From Cercophora sp. LCS_1 (taxonomy: Eukaryota; Ascomycota; Sordariomycetes; Sordariales; Lasiosphaeriaceae), in contig JAPZLL010000002.1 in the NCBI GenBank assembly GCA_036250225.1, forward strand, positions 310,001 to 374,000: DNA of 64,000 bases, given 5' to 3'. The notes under the pieces are model-generated. The model was not told the DNA's origin. It ran no database searches and was given only the letters and a program-made list of their open reading frames with translations. The position numbers and the translations under genes were made by a program. Below, in pieces: positions 42,466 to 54,961 of the stretch (the stretch's first letter is position 1; each line of letters begins with the position of its first letter).

Positions 42466-42929
42466 ATGGCCACCCGCAGAATCGTCTCGCAGGAAAAGTC
42501 CCTCCTTGAGAAAGATGACCGAATTGGTTCCAGCCCAGCAGCAGGCGAAAAGTCCAACATCAGCCCTGCTGTGCCTGCGTTCGTCCCTCCATGACCGCCA
42601 TTGCCCACTTCTCTCCTGCTTGAGGCTAACCCATCTCAGCTCCGTCATCCTAAAGCTTCTCGCCTTCACACTGGCAATGATAGTAGTACCAATTGGGTCG
42701 TACTTTGTCACTGTGGACAACCTCTTTCAAGGTAGCTCCAGCCTGTGCCTCGGGCAATCGCCGCAATGCATTCATCCCAGGGAAACTGACTTCCTCAGGA
42801 AACTCGACTTATGCCGGTGGGCTGGCTGCCATTATGGCAAACGCTGTCCTCATCGGCTACATAGTCGTGGCGATGATGGAAGATCAAGGAGAGCAGGAGG
42901 GACTGAAAGATACAAAGAAAGATCGTTAA
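42466..42929 (+). CDS. VMA21: V-ATPase assembly factor VMA21
   Basis: Vma21 is a small ER membrane chaperone that escorts the V-ATPase Vo sector to the Golgi. Exons 42466-42578, 42640-42731 and 42799-42929 give 111 aa. Introns 42579-42639 (GTTCGT, GCTAAC, CTCAG) and 42732-42798 (GTAGCT...CTGAC...CTCAG) restore VPASVILKLLAF and NLFQGNSTYAGG in frame. Two membrane helices are clear: LKLLAFTLAMIVVPIGSYFV and AAIMANAVLIGYIVVAMM. They are separated by a short luminal loop. The cytosolic C-terminus ends KKDR, a KKXX ER-retrieval signal as in yeast Vma21 (KKED). Because of the three small exons this gene is easy to miss in ORF-based annotation. Confidence 0.93.
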
Positions 42930-43711
42930 TGGGATATGGGACGTTGCTGTGCTTTTATCTTGTTCTGTGCCCGCAATGATACCGTTACTAGCTTGCTAAG
43001 AACGATGTGGAAGCATGTCGATTTATCGAGAAAAATGCCGTGATTCTCTGAATGCATAGAAAAACACCACGCCAGTACTCCGCATAAGGCCATCTTATCA
43101 ATGTGTAACACGTCACGTAGACGTGGACAGAGTGGCGCACTGTAAAACTACAGCTCAGTGAGCCAGAATTTTGTTTTCCTTATATCATTTTCCATGAACG
43201 GCTTATATCTAGCATTATGAAAGGGACGAAAGCGCACAGTGGTGACCAAGCACGCCCTCAGTCAACAGAAATCCGACCTCTCATTATTTCTTCATGAACC
43301 CGCGTAATGCTCATCACACTCAACCCTCATACATCACTACATCACTTGAGCCCTCGTCATCACCGTTGTCGTGTGTTTCCCTTCGAGCGCTCAGACATTG
43401 GATCCGTCCTACTTTGGCGGCTTTTTGGTCAAAAGAAAGTCTTGCTGGTTACTGCCCAACCCTCCCAGCCTCCTTTCTACCAACCCTCCTTCCACCTTTA
43501 CAGTGGAGAACAAGGTCTTAATGGGTGCTTCAAATGGTGCGTCTTCGTCCACGAGAGTTTCACCTGGCAAACCGGCCGCCTACCCCGAAAAGAATCATTG
43601 ATTGACTCCTCCCAGCGTGTACAGATGGTCGAGGATGTCGGGTATCGGAAAAACAAAAGAAAACAAAACATGCGTGGGGCCGCTTGCGGTAAACCCAAAA
43701 TCAACAACAAT
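42930..43711. other. Convergent intergenic region
   Basis: About 780 bp with the 3' flanks of VMA21 and the DUF2406 gene. It is more AT-rich than the neighbours at 42950-43350. No gene was recognised. Confidence 0.4.
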
Positions 43712-45106
43712 CTAGCCGTGCTTGCTGAAGCGGCGCGTAAACCAGCTCTTGCGCTTCTCCGGTGGTGCCGGTCGTTGCTGTACCTGCTCAACCGCTGTGG
43801 GCTTCCTCAATACAGGCGCTGGCCCTTTCTGTGGCACTGGCGGCGGGGCACCGGCATAGTTAGGGGGATAAATTGGCTGCTTGCCGTTCGAGTTTGTGGG
43901 AGTTGGGTCCTGAAGACCAACGGTGAATGCGCCCGGGCCGTATGAGGAACTCTGGCTGAAGCCGATACCATAGTCATTCATCGGTTGTGGTGGTGGCTGA
44001 GGCTTGGGCGCCGCCTGCACACGCTCGATCGAGCTATTGTCGCTGCTGGTTGGGTCGGTTTGGTACCCCGACGGTTCCCGTTCGCCCGAGGTGCCGCTTC
44101 CCGAAGCTGATGCAACAGTTTCGTACGATCGGTGATTGCTGGGGATCTGATATTCGGGCTGTTGTTGATGGGGCCTGCCAAACGGAGGCTCGGAAGACAT
44201 CCTAGGGTATCCTCGCCTTCCTTGGCCAGGCGCCGGGTGATATGAGTTACCAGGTCCTTGCTGGTCGTAATAGGTGTCTCGTTGCCCATAACCGCTTTGT
44301 CGCAGATCGTACTGACTGTGAACACCACCATCTCCCCTTGCCCCATACATCATAGATGGTGGGCGGCTGCCATAGTAGCTATCATGAGAAAATCGGCCGT
44401 TGTTATCTGTTATGCACATGTTAAAACCTGGTTTCAATCGAATCGAAGAAGGGTTCATACTGCCGTAATAGCTATTTCGTCGATTGTTCCCAAAGTTGAT
44501 CGACTCGTTATCTGAACGGAGCATCGACCGGCGGCTGCTGTACTGGCCGTCAATGGCGGCTTCGAAGCTTCGAATTGTATCTAGCGGTCGTTCCCAGCGG
44601 CTACGAGTGGGGTTGGAACGATCAGGATCGGCTGTCACCAGTGTTAGTACCATGGCCTGGCGGCGTATAGCCTTGCAAACGTACCGATTGGGTTCCCAAA
44701 AGCATCCTTGTGCTGTATGCTACGGAGAGGAGCGAGAGACGACTTTCCTGTCGCAGCGACCTCGGCTACATCTTTGTCAGTAGGGGAAGCAATGGACATT
44801 GGCAGACTACCACGCACCAGGTTCCGCCTCATTCATGGCCAGAGTGGGATCAGCCTTGGTATGCAACCGTTTGGCGTCCTTTTCAGCGTGGGTCTCGGTC
44901 AAGTCGTATTTGTGGGAGCCGTGAGACTTGTCTGACCGGAAACTGAAGCTCCTAGACTTCCTTGACTGGGCGACGGGTCTCTGGGTGACGGGTGGCTGCT
45001 TAACCGGCAGGCGCTGGGGTTGGACCTGCTGATATTGCTGCTGGTAGGGCTGTGGGTGCTGGGAAGGGGCCGAGGGAGGTGGAGGAAGATCGTTTGACGT
45101 CGCCAT
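43712..45106 (-). CDS. DUF2406 domain protein
   Basis: A fungal-specific protein; yeast relatives are uncharacterised. Exons 45106-44818, 44765-44685 and 44631-43712 give 429 aa. Introns 44817-44766 (GTGCGT...CTGAC...GTAG) and 44684-44632 (GTACGT, CTAAC, GACAG) join the conserved block: ADPTLAMNEAEPAEVA, SSLAPLRSIQHKDAFGNPIA and PDRSNPTRSRWERPLDTIRS, the DUF2406 signature. The N-terminus is Gln/Pro-rich. The C-terminal half is Tyr/Gly/Ser/Gln-rich and disordered (SYYGSMN, DSYYGSRPPS), and ends with a basic KRKSWFTRRFSKHG, possibly a membrane-binding amphipathic tail. Function is unknown; location at the cell cortex would fit the tail but is inference. Confidence 0.88.
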
Positions 45107-48100
45107 GGTGCCGGACGGGGAGGAGCGACACTTTTATTGCAGATGATTCTTGCTCCTTTGAGCGGGTGCAGAGGTCCGTGGCGTTGATCGCGGGTGTGCC
45201 TATCGAAGCTTGCGCCCTGGGTGCTTCAGCACGGTGAATGGAAGCAGCGATATTGCTGCAATGAAGGCGCTCGAAAGTGGACCGCTGAGGTTGGAATCCC
45301 TGTGTTGCGAGGATGCACCGCCAATCTGTGCAGGAGCTGGTGGACCCAGAAAGGTCCTGTCGCAGGATCGGTCGAAATCAAGGCACCGTGGACTGCGGGC
45401 CGGGGGTGTGGCCAGGGAGTGTCGAAACAACGAAACAAACCGACCTGGTTGTTCTAACCAAAACGAGTCGGCAGAAAGAACCAGAAAACAAAAAGGGCGC
45501 TTTCTGCTGCAAGTGGAAGATTGCAGAGATAGCACACGCGTTCGATGACAGGGGAGAGTTGTTGGGACAGCACTGGCAAGCTGCAGGTGCTCGGCGCTTT
45601 TCGTCGATGCCAGCACACAGCACGCTCTTTCTTCAGCTTTCCCGGACGAAACTTTCCGACCCAGCAAGGTCCGCGTACTCCGTGAGACCGCTTTTTCTTC
45701 TTTTTTTTTCCGTCCTCGCCAGGAAATTGTCGAAAATGGTGGACTTTGGTGTTAACAGCGGCCGACCCCTTGATTGCCCAGACGATGAATTGCGGGGGAG
45801 CGTCTCGCCGTAATTTTTTTTTTTTTCACTTCTTCACTGACGTCAGGGACGACAACTCCACTCAGATTGAGGCGTCGAAACCACACCGCTGGCGGATGCC
45901 AGGCAGGGGATGCTAGCAATTGATGAGACCTGGCGTCTTGCGTGTCTCGAACCCTTCCCTTTCGCCAATCTGTTGAACACAGTCGCCGGGCCGTGCTGAA
46001 CTTGGGTTGTTTCGGACAAGCTCTGGCCTGATGGGTGACTGACGTGACAGGTGCAGAAGTCTAAGGCCCGGTCAGCAAGCAATGTTCAGCTCCCAAGCCG
46101 ACTTTTGGGCGTGTGATGGCCGCGTTTGCTCTCGGCGATGCAGCGGCGGACGGGCTTCAATGGCAGCCACAGCGACGGGATTGGTGCTTACCAGACCAGC
46201 AGGGATGCCTGTGCGGTGCGCTGGAGCTTTGGGCCAATTGGCTGGATGACAGCTCAAACGTTGCGGGTGCAGAATCCGTGATGCAAACGACGGCAAAGTT
46301 GGGAAATAAGACTCAATGGCTCGGAGGACGCCCGAGAGATAAGAGGTCTAGGAGGGGCACGTCGAGCCGAAATGATGCCCAAAAGTTTCGAAATGGGAAA
46401 GGGTGGTTTAAGTCTACGGTAGGAGGTCGGTATTCTTAAGAATGATTCGATCCGAACGCAGACAGCTGGAAGCCGAAGCTGGGCCGCATGGAGGGGTGGG
46501 AATTCGTGCATGAAGCCACTGGCTGCAAGCGGAGGAGGGAGTTCGATCTTCGTTGATTCGCGCCGCAATCCGGTCTCCTATCGCCTCAAGGTGACAGCCT
46601 GTCTGGATGAAGTCGCCGCATGTCGCCGCAAGTCACCCTACCTCGCATTTTGCGGTGTCATCGCTGGCCCCACATGTATCATGACATGGCGCTGGAGTTG
46701 CGGGCCACGATCTGCTTGCGACCCAACCGCTAAAAACACGGCACACACCACTGTCAACACGGGGGGCATGGCTGTGGATCGAGTGCCGGGGAGGTTAGCG
46801 GCTGGGCAGGTTGGCAGGCCAAGCCCAGAATACGGGGGGCTGCGCCTCGGAAACACGCAACTGTTTGCGGCCCCTCACTCGTTTCTCGCCGCCGCCGCCG
46901 CTCTCTCGTTTCCATCATCCGTCCCTCACGTTACTGTGTATGTATCGGCTTCGTTCGTTATCAGCCAGCGGGTTGCTCAGCCAGGGGTGAGGCGTCTGAA
47001 ACCAGCAGTTGTCGTCGGCCGGCTCTGCTGGGAATCCTGCTGAATCGGATTCCGAAAAGTGCATGTCGGCTCTTGGCATGTGCTCTTGCGGCCCATCACA
47101 TTCACTCGATTCTTGCCGATGTTTTTGCGATCTTCCCCAAGACGTTTCAACTGTCGCGAGGCTGCAACCACTTTAGACGGGAGCGGCAGAGCGCGGTTTG
47201 CAATCTTGAGACTTGATTGCGGCCCACGATCCGCGCCTGGAGCTCGCGAAGGCAACCCCTAGCGTGGGGAAAGGGAGAGATGATACCGCCATGGCGAAAC
47301 TCCCAACCCGACTTGATTTGCAGTGCGCGGAGCTCGTCCCCGGCCGAGGTCTCTGTTGTCGAATTGATGGGCGGTTGATCGATCAGTGATGACGTCCATC
47401 AAAGGTCACTCGTCCCAAGAATAACCAATTCCCCGACGCGGCGGATTTGCCCACTTTTACCCAACCTCCTGGCCTCTTGAGGGCGGCCAAGGCACACCAC
47501 CGGCATAATGGAGGTCGGGAGACTCTCACGCCATTTGGCGACCGCGACACGCTTCCGCCGCCGATAGATTGTGCTGCGGAGCAACCCACCCCACAGCCGT
47601 GGTTCCTGGAAGGTTGACAGTGCTCCTACCGAATTGGCCGAGCTTATCACGGCGGCTATGGGACAAAACCTGGAACTGTTGATGCGAGCGCGGCACATTA
47701 CAATCAAGATCAGACCTCCTCTTTGGACCATTGGCACAAACAAACAGGGAAGCTGAGGACGGGATTATCAGTCCGGATGCCTGCGGCGGTGTTCGCAAAC
47801 CTGCTGTGAGAGCCCGCATTAGGTAGGTTGCGCTCAGCCGGAAGATTGGACAACTGGCGCAGAAAGCAGGTTCTCTTGCATCCAATTATCCCACCTATTC
47901 CCATAGCGTTCCCAACCTCGTATTGCAACGAAACCAACACCCCACCACCCCTCTTCGCTCGTCTCCTGTCGCCAAGCCAATTGCTGTCCAGCGTGGTATT
48001 GCCGCAACCACCGACTCTAGAGTAGCTTTAGGGCTGGGTAGTGATAGGACGGCTGGTTGGGCCTATGTCTAATCTACACACACAACTCAACCATAAGCAC

Positions 48101-50037
48101 TGCCAGCCGGTTCATGTGGTCACACTAAATCGGCTCTGTAGAGTGTTTTGTTGACTCGGTTGTCGTCATCGTGACAGGGGCGGCGAGTGGGGACACAAAG
48201 CCACGCCGTTTGGTTTCCAATCCTTCGGGATGAGGTGGCTGCCAGTCTGGCTCGGAAGAGGCCGAGACACCGGCCGGGGCAAGGCGTCCACGATCTCACC
48301 GGCCCTGCCACCCCGGAAGCCGCTTGAGATCGTCGCTGTGCCCAGCCTGGGGAGGAAGTGGATGGCATCTTCGGAATGCGGCATGACACGCTGGGCGGAT
48401 ACCGATATCATCTGAGGGACGGTCCGCGGTGTGTTCGAAAAACGCCCTGCTCCCAACGAGGCATCGAAGCAGCCACGACCGAATATTACTGCCCCGGACC
48501 ACGCCGCGTTTGTGTTGTGTTGTGCAACCATTCGGGTTTCTCGAACACCTCAGCTCCTGACGCTCTTCGAGGCGCTCTGTCGCAAGCACTTCCCCGGCTC
48601 CCGTGCCCTTTTGTATCATGCCTACCGACAGCTGTCCCACCAAAACAAGGCAATCCGCAGAAAGTCCCATGCCACCGAATGTCTCTTCTGCAAACCAAGG
48701 CAACTCGAAGCTTCGTCATGAGAGGCCGATAAGCCCACGCGCTCGGGACATTGGAGACCTGCAGCCTGGCTAGCCACCCGGGACTCGGGAGCCGAAGCGG
48801 TTACGTCTAGCGGGTAGTCGCGCCGAGTGAAGCTTGATCAGCACCCTTGTGTTCCTCCGTGAAACAGGGGAGCCGGGAGGATTTAGACATGAACCCATCC
48901 GTGTTGTCGCGCACATTTGGATCATTGCTCCCGGATGGGCCCATGGCCAGTCGTCAAGGTTCATCCTACCGGCAAGACTGCTGAGGTCTGAGGCCTGAGA
49001 TCTGAGAAGCGCGCAAGGGTCGGGCCAGCATCGTTCTGCTCAAGTGTTGTCGCTCAAGCTCAACCGTTGCCTTTAATCTCGATTCCTTTCTTACTGACAA
49101 TTTGACAGCCTAGGCCTAGCCAGTGAATCTCGAGCGCGATACCGGACTCAATAGCAAAAGAAAGAGCCGTGGAACCGGAATGGTCGTTGTCCGCCCTATC
49201 TCGGGGTCTCAGCCTATCCAGTCCGTGGAACACAGCCTGCGGACCGATAATTTTGAGGGAAGGACTCTCAAACAGGTCAACGCCGCTTTGCTCAATTGCT
49301 GCATGCCCTCGTGTTCGACTTCGAACCCCCAGGTCATGGATTGTATTCCAAGAGCTCGCTCAAATCTCTCCTAGGTAGACTGATAGACGGGTGTTGAGTC
49401 CAGATGACGACCTGATGTGAAGACCATCGAGCATACATGGAAGTCAACTTCTTGGACTCTTCTCAGGCGGTGGATATAACCCCCTGGCGGGGCTGCACCG
49501 ACATGTTGAGTTGGGGATGACGAAGGAGGGCCAGCTCGTGGCTGCATATGGGCACCGTATATAGTCTCCCATTCCGTCCGTCAGTCTCTACCATCTAGAC
49601 AGAAGGGATGAGGTGGTGTTTGCCGAACCCAGTTGAGACCACATACAAGGTTCAACGCAATCCGACTAACTCCTGTCAAATTACCACACTGGCATTTACC
49701 TTCAACAGAGACAGCAAGAGTCTGGGAACATTAGCACAGCCTGGTCATGTGTAGAGGTTGGTATGATTATTCATGTTTGGCTGGCGTCTGCCATGGGTTG
49801 GATATCTCTTTCTTCTGTCATTCCACGTTGCCAACGGCCATCCTGCTGAAGGCATCGTTTCCCCGTCATAAACTTGGGATATCATACACCGTTCAGCGGA
49901 TCCGCAATGGCTTTGTCATTTTTGGTATTTGCCTTGATTTTAATGCTAAGCAAGGCAGCATTTAGAGTCCTTGCCCAACCCTGATGCACCGAAATCATGA
50001 ACCATCTTTACCAACCAACGCCAATCTAGCCCCTCGT
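45107..50037. other. Gene-poor region of 4.9 kb
   Basis: This is the longest stretch without a supportable gene. Short ORFs on both strands lack domains, starts or splice logic. The left few hundred bases must hold the DUF2406 promoter and leader. A T13 run lies near 45814-45826. Two similar words, GCGGGCCACGATCTGC near 46696 and GCGGCCCACGATCCGC near 47219, were the only internal similarity noticed. No tRNA, rRNA, CRISPR or transposon gene was recognised. Confidence 0.4.
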
Positions 50038-50759
50038 TTAAATGGAAGAAGGGTAGAGCATGATGCGAACCGACGCGCCGAACGACCTCGAGGGAAGGGG
50101 GTTTGCGAACTTGGCGCGAACAACGCCGGAGTTGCCTAAAAAAATGTTAGTTCCTCCCTCAATGCTCTCGCCCTCCACAAAGACATACCATGCGGCCTGG
50201 TAACCTTGCCCCAGATCACGCGGATCTTAGTGCCGCGGATCTCCTTCTGGCCCCGGTAGACATACGCGACCTTCTTGCCAAGGTAGAAGCTGTTTCCCCA
50301 GTCAATTTCCATTCCAGAGGTGCAGGCGTATGTGGTGCAACGTACTTGGCAGCATCGGTGTCGTCGACGCCCTCGATCTTGATGAGGCTCGTCTTAGCGT
50401 GGGTGGTGTGCCGGCTGCGCTGGTAGCTGAGGTGGCGACCCCTAATGACAGTCCCGTCAGTCTCGATTCCACCGCGCTCGTTTACTCGTCTGCTTGAAGC
50501 CACATCGTCCACAGTCCATCTCTTCATCCGCAGTCACAGGCGGTGGGCTTCCGGCGTTTTGCTCGTCATCGGGTCGATCGGGAGGGTAGCACTCACTTGA
50601 CGTATACTAGAGGCTGGTCAGTAAGGTTCAAGATCGTAGCGTACGCATGCTGGCGACAATTGCCATTGCTGGCCGCAGTCGTGATGCGCGACACGAAAGT
50701 TGACGATCGCAAAGGACGGCAGGAATGAACTTACATCTGTGACCGGCTTCGGTAGGCAT
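50038..50759 (-). CDS. RPL33: 60S ribosomal protein eL33 (L35Ae)
   Basis: This is a structural protein of the large ribosomal subunit. Five exons on the minus strand: 50759-50735, 50606-50597, 50441-50346, 50289-50189 and 50135-50038, giving 109 aa. The second exon is only 10 nt (TATACGTCAA) and supplies the end of LYVK. Junctions rebuild MPTEAGHRLYVKGRHLSYQR, then SRHTTHAKTSLIKIEGVDD, DAANFYLGKKVAYVYRGQKE and KVTRPHGNSGVVRAKF, ending RIMLYPSSI. Donors are GTAAGT, GTGAGT, GTACGT and GTATGT; acceptors are TAG or CAG. The three first introns within about 300 bp give an unusually fragmented 5' half. The protein itself is complete and highly conserved. Confidence 0.93.
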
Positions 50760-52998
50760 CTTGACCGACGAGATGGGATAGCTCTAGATCAAAAAGTTCC
50801 GGAAAGTTGACTTCAGCAAGTTGTCTCTGGTCAAGACGGTTTGCTGATTCGAGGGTCGTTCGTTGGGCGACGTAGTTGTGGCTCTGCACTTACCGAAACC
50901 CCAAGATTATTCGAAAATTGCGGTGGTGGGATTCGGTAGGGTTTGGTGCGATTTCGCGGGTTCCGGATAATGTGTGGCCCCGTGCGCTCCGTGCTTTGAT
51001 AGCAAGCCACGGGCTGATAAGCCGTGTGTGTGGCTGGTGAGCCAAGACCCAGCGCAGAGCTGGCTCGAGCTTGATGGTTTGGCGCTAGGACGGATAGTGC
51101 CGGGCTTCCCCACATGCCATGCTCTGCACATTCCCATCAGATAACGGAAATCTGCTTCCTTCCCCGAATCCAATGTGATGGTGATTCATGAGTCGAGTTG
51201 CATTCGGCCAATGGCGCTTTTTATCGTCTGATGGAAACGCAGCATGCGCATCTCTTGCTGCATCTCGGGCGGCCACAATCCCTCAGTGGACTGCAGGCCG
51301 CTGTATCTGACATGAAGCAGCACTCAGCAGCGCCCGCATCAATTTTGTGACTTCTGTCAGGCCAGAGCAGACCAGCCAGCACCCTCGCTTGCCCTCGTGG
51401 ATGGACCCCAGGTTGGTGGCTTCCAAGGCGCGATTGCAAATGGAAACGGATGCCCACCACCCAAGTTTTGCATTTCCGCCGACCTCGGAAGTCCTCTCAG
51501 GCACAGCGAAAAAGCAATGTCAACTCCTCGAGCGCTTCCAGATTGTCAGTCTTGGCCTGGACAAATGGATGTGCTGGCAACCAGAAAGGCGGCTGAACCC
51601 CCAACAGCCAAGGTAAGACCATAGATTGCGACCCGAGGGCTAATTCAACGACATATATCCCGTTTTATAGAAAAGAAAAAAAAAGACGACGATGGTTTGA
51701 TGGGGACAGACGTCATGACCGTTTTATCGCGGTCAAAGAAGCCAGGTCAACTGCCTAGTCTCGCGGATTTCCACTCGATAAACTCATTCAGGCCAGCCCT
51801 AAGACGAGCGATGACACACCCTGGCGAGGTGGGGTTTTCTCGCAATTCTGCCGGACAGGGGGTCTAGGGACTTAGTTGACCCCCAACTCATTTTAGCATC
51901 TCCGCTCAGGTCTGCCTTTTGCCTGTAATCACAAAAGAAGGTTGACGAAGACAAATCGAAAAGGGCACCAAAATCCAGGGCCATCTTCTGTGGAACAGTT
52001 TGCGCTATTTGTTTCCGGAGATGTTGTGAGACGAGAACGAACGAGGTTGAACCCAACGGCAGCTTTTGGAGCTTGCGATAGCTGCCCCACCAGAAGCCGC
52101 AGCTAGCCCCTCCTTGGGAGCTTGCGGCATGGGTCTGGAGTGCCGCCTTTCCAGACACTTGTGCTACAAAATCTGCAACGCGGCGGTCGTTTTCCACGGA
52201 GGGGAGACAGAGCGCATCCGCGATTACCACCGTTCCCTGCTAGGGAAAACGAGGGCTCCATCCGCGCAAGGCAGGCATGCCAGCAGCAAAGTTGCGTGCT
52301 TGAGAGTGATCGGCCCGGACTAGAGTGACACCAGTCGTTCCTCGCTACAAAACAGTGTCCCCTTCGCTTCCTGCTGCTAGGGTCCTGGTAAAAGCTACCG
52401 CTGCTTTGGGTCGGGCGCTGTTAAGACACTATCAGACCATCACTCTAGATGTCTGGGGGGAAAGCACCTTTGAGCAGTGCCGGTGCTTTCTTTGTAGAAG
52501 TTGCGAACCTCACTGTCCCTCGTCCGCCTCTTTCGCCTAGCCCCTCTGCGTGTACGAGCAGCCCATTTTCCCGAGAGGCCAGGCCGCCATGCATTCGAGG
52601 CTCGAGCCGGCATGCCCGGACTGGGAACAACTGAGCGGGCTGATGAGCGAGACAGAGTGGGAGTGGAAGTGGGAGAGCTGTTCGAGGTCCTAACCCCGCT
52701 GGCTCCCGGCCCAAGCTTCCCACTGGTCTCCCCCTTGCTCAAGCGCTTCCTTCGAACAGAGCGGGGCCCCTGAGTAAGCTCCCCCCCGCCGAGTCCCTGC
52801 TCTTTAGCTCCAAGTCTGCGCATCACTTCCCAGCGCCCCCCCAAGACCGTAAATACCATTAACCCCGAAACCTGATCGCAGCACTTTAGTTTTCTCATCC
52901 TACATCCAGGCACAGAACCTTAGCCTCGCCCCTTTCGACCTGCAGACCTGTACCCCTCCTCTTTATAGAGACGAACTCTGTCCGACGTGCCTATCAAG
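50760..52998. promoter_or_regulatory. Divergent region between RPL33 and ZWF1
   Basis: About 2.2 kb without a supportable gene. A CCAAT sequence (GGCCAATGGCG) lies near 51208-51218 upstream of RPL33. Near the right end the ZWF1 leader contains polypyrimidine stretches. No repeats or RNA genes were seen. Confidence 0.4.
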
Positions 52999-54961
52999 AT
53001 GGCCTCCGACCCGCATGGAGCGTAAGTAGTTGTCCGCCCCGCCATTCCCATCACCGCCACCAGAGCTTGGGCAACCACAACCACGGCAAGGTGCCAAAAG
53101 CTCCATCGCGAGCTCCGCGTTCGATATTGCGATTGCCGCATAAGTCTTGCGACTGGTCTCGTTCGCGGACGTGTTCCACCTAATGTCCGCCGATTCGATA
53201 ATGTCCGCCGACGAAATGGATGCCGCGCTGACATGCTGCTGGTGCCAGTGCCATCGAGCTCAAGAACAACACCGTGATTGTTGTCCTTGGCGCTTCGGGC
53301 GACCTTGCGAAAAAGAAGACCGTATGTTTGAACCCACCGCAACTGCCATGACAATTAGCTGACTCGACTTAGTATCCCGCCCTTTTCGGACTCGTGAGTC
53401 AATACTGAGCATTAGCGCTGGCGATAGGGGAGGCAGACTGACTCCCACCACAGTACCGAAATGGCTTCCTGCCCAACGACATCAAGATCGTCGGATATGC
53501 GCGGACAAAGATGGACCATGAGGAGTACTTGCGTCGGATTAAGTCGTACATCAAGACGCCCACCAAGGACATCGAGGTGCAGTTGGAGGACTTTGCGAGC
53601 CTTTGCACATATGTTTCCGGCCAGTATGATCGGGATGAGTCCTTTCTCCAGCTGAACAAGCACCTCGAGGATCTTGAGAAAGGCAGATCGGAGACACACC
53701 GACTCTTCTACATGGCACTGCCCCCAAGTGTCTTCACAATCGTCTCCCAGCACTTGAAGAAGTGTTGCTACCCACCAAGGGGCATTGCCCGCGTCATTGT
53801 AAGCTTGCTTCAATCAAGGCTCCGACCCGCCATTCTAACTTTACTGTAGGTTGAGAAGCCGTTCGGCAAGGATCTCGCCAGCTCCCGAGAGCTTCAAAAG
53901 TCACTCGAGCCTGACTGGAAGGAGGATGAGCTTTTCCGCATCGACCACTACCTCGGCAAAGAAATGGTCAAGAACATTCTCATTCTCCGATTTGGCAACT
54001 CGTTCCTCGGCGCGACCTGGAACAGGCACCACATCGACAATGTGCAGATCACCTTCAAGGAGCCTTTTGGAACCGAGGGCCGCGGTGGGTACTTTGATGA
54101 GTTCGGCATCATCCGCGATGTCATGCAGAACCATCTACTTCAGGTTCTTACCCTCCTCGCCATGGAGCGACCCATCTCGTTCTCGTCGGAGGACATCAGG
54201 GATGAGAAGGTGCGAGTTCTCCGCGCTATTCCCGCCATCGAGCCCAAGAATGTCATTATCGGCCAGTACGGGAAGTCACTCGACGGGAGCAAACCGGCAT
54301 ACAAGGAGGATGACACGGTCCCCAAGGAATCTCGCTGCCCCACGTTCTGCGCGCTCGTTGCCTACATCAAGAATGAGCGGTGGGACGGCGTCCCCTTCAT
54401 TATGAAGGCCGGCAAGGCGCTGAACGAGCAGAAGACCGAGATTCGCGTCCAGTTCAAGGACGTGACGTCCGGGATTTTTAAGGACATTCCCCGGAACGAA
54501 CTTGTCATGCGCATTCAGCCCAATGAGAGCGTTTACATCAAGATGAACTCCAAGCTGCCCGGCCTGAGCATGCAGACAGTGGTCACCGAGCTGGACCTCA
54601 CCTACCGTAGACGATTCTCGGACCTCAAGATCCCCGAGGCCTACGAGTCTCTGATTCTCGACTGCTTGAAGGGCGATCACTCTAACTTTGTGCGTGATGA
54701 CGAGCTCGATGCCAGCTGGAGGATCTTCACCCCGCTGCTGCACTACCTGGACGACAATAAGGAAATCATCCCCATGGAGTACCCATATGGTGAGTCGAGG
54801 TGGTTACGGTGACTTGGGAGGCGCTTTCTAACGTTTAAATAGGCTCTCGTGGCCCGGCTGTGTTGGATGACTTCACGGCATCGTATGGTTACAAGTTCAG
54901 CGACGCTGCGGGATACCAGTGGCCGACGACCTCGGCCGCGGGTCCCGGAAACAAGCTTTAG
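52999..54961 (+). CDS. ZWF1: Glucose-6-phosphate 1-dehydrogenase
   Basis: First enzyme of the oxidative pentose phosphate pathway, making NADPH. Six exons: 52999-53021, 53249-53321, 53373-53393 (21 nt), 53454-53798, 53850-54789 and 54843-54961, giving 506 aa. The NADP motif VVLGASGDLAKKKT lies at residues 19-32. EKPFGKD (about 156-162) and the catalytic RIDHYLGKE (184-192) are followed by NSVYI-type and YRRRF blocks. The protein ends SAAGPGNKL. Introns carry GTAAGT, GTATGT, GTGAGT, GTAAGC and GTGAGT donors. The stop TAG is immediately followed by TGAGT, so its last base starts a consensus donor GTGAGT (see separate entry). The C-terminal NKL resembles a weak type-1 peroxisomal signal. The enzyme call is certain; exon 1 rests on splice logic. 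Confidence 0.95.

Noticed and set aside
46510..47043. 177-codon plus-strand ORF in the gene-poor region
   Set aside because: No domain, no codon pattern or neighbours to support it; composition like surrounding non-coding DNA.
49281..49350. tRNA-like GGGTTCGAAG on the minus strand
   Set aside because: The B-box match is imperfect and no A box or cloverleaf could be drawn.
54276..54743. 155-codon minus-strand ORF
   Set aside because: Exact antisense of a conserved ZWF1 exon; a frame shadow.
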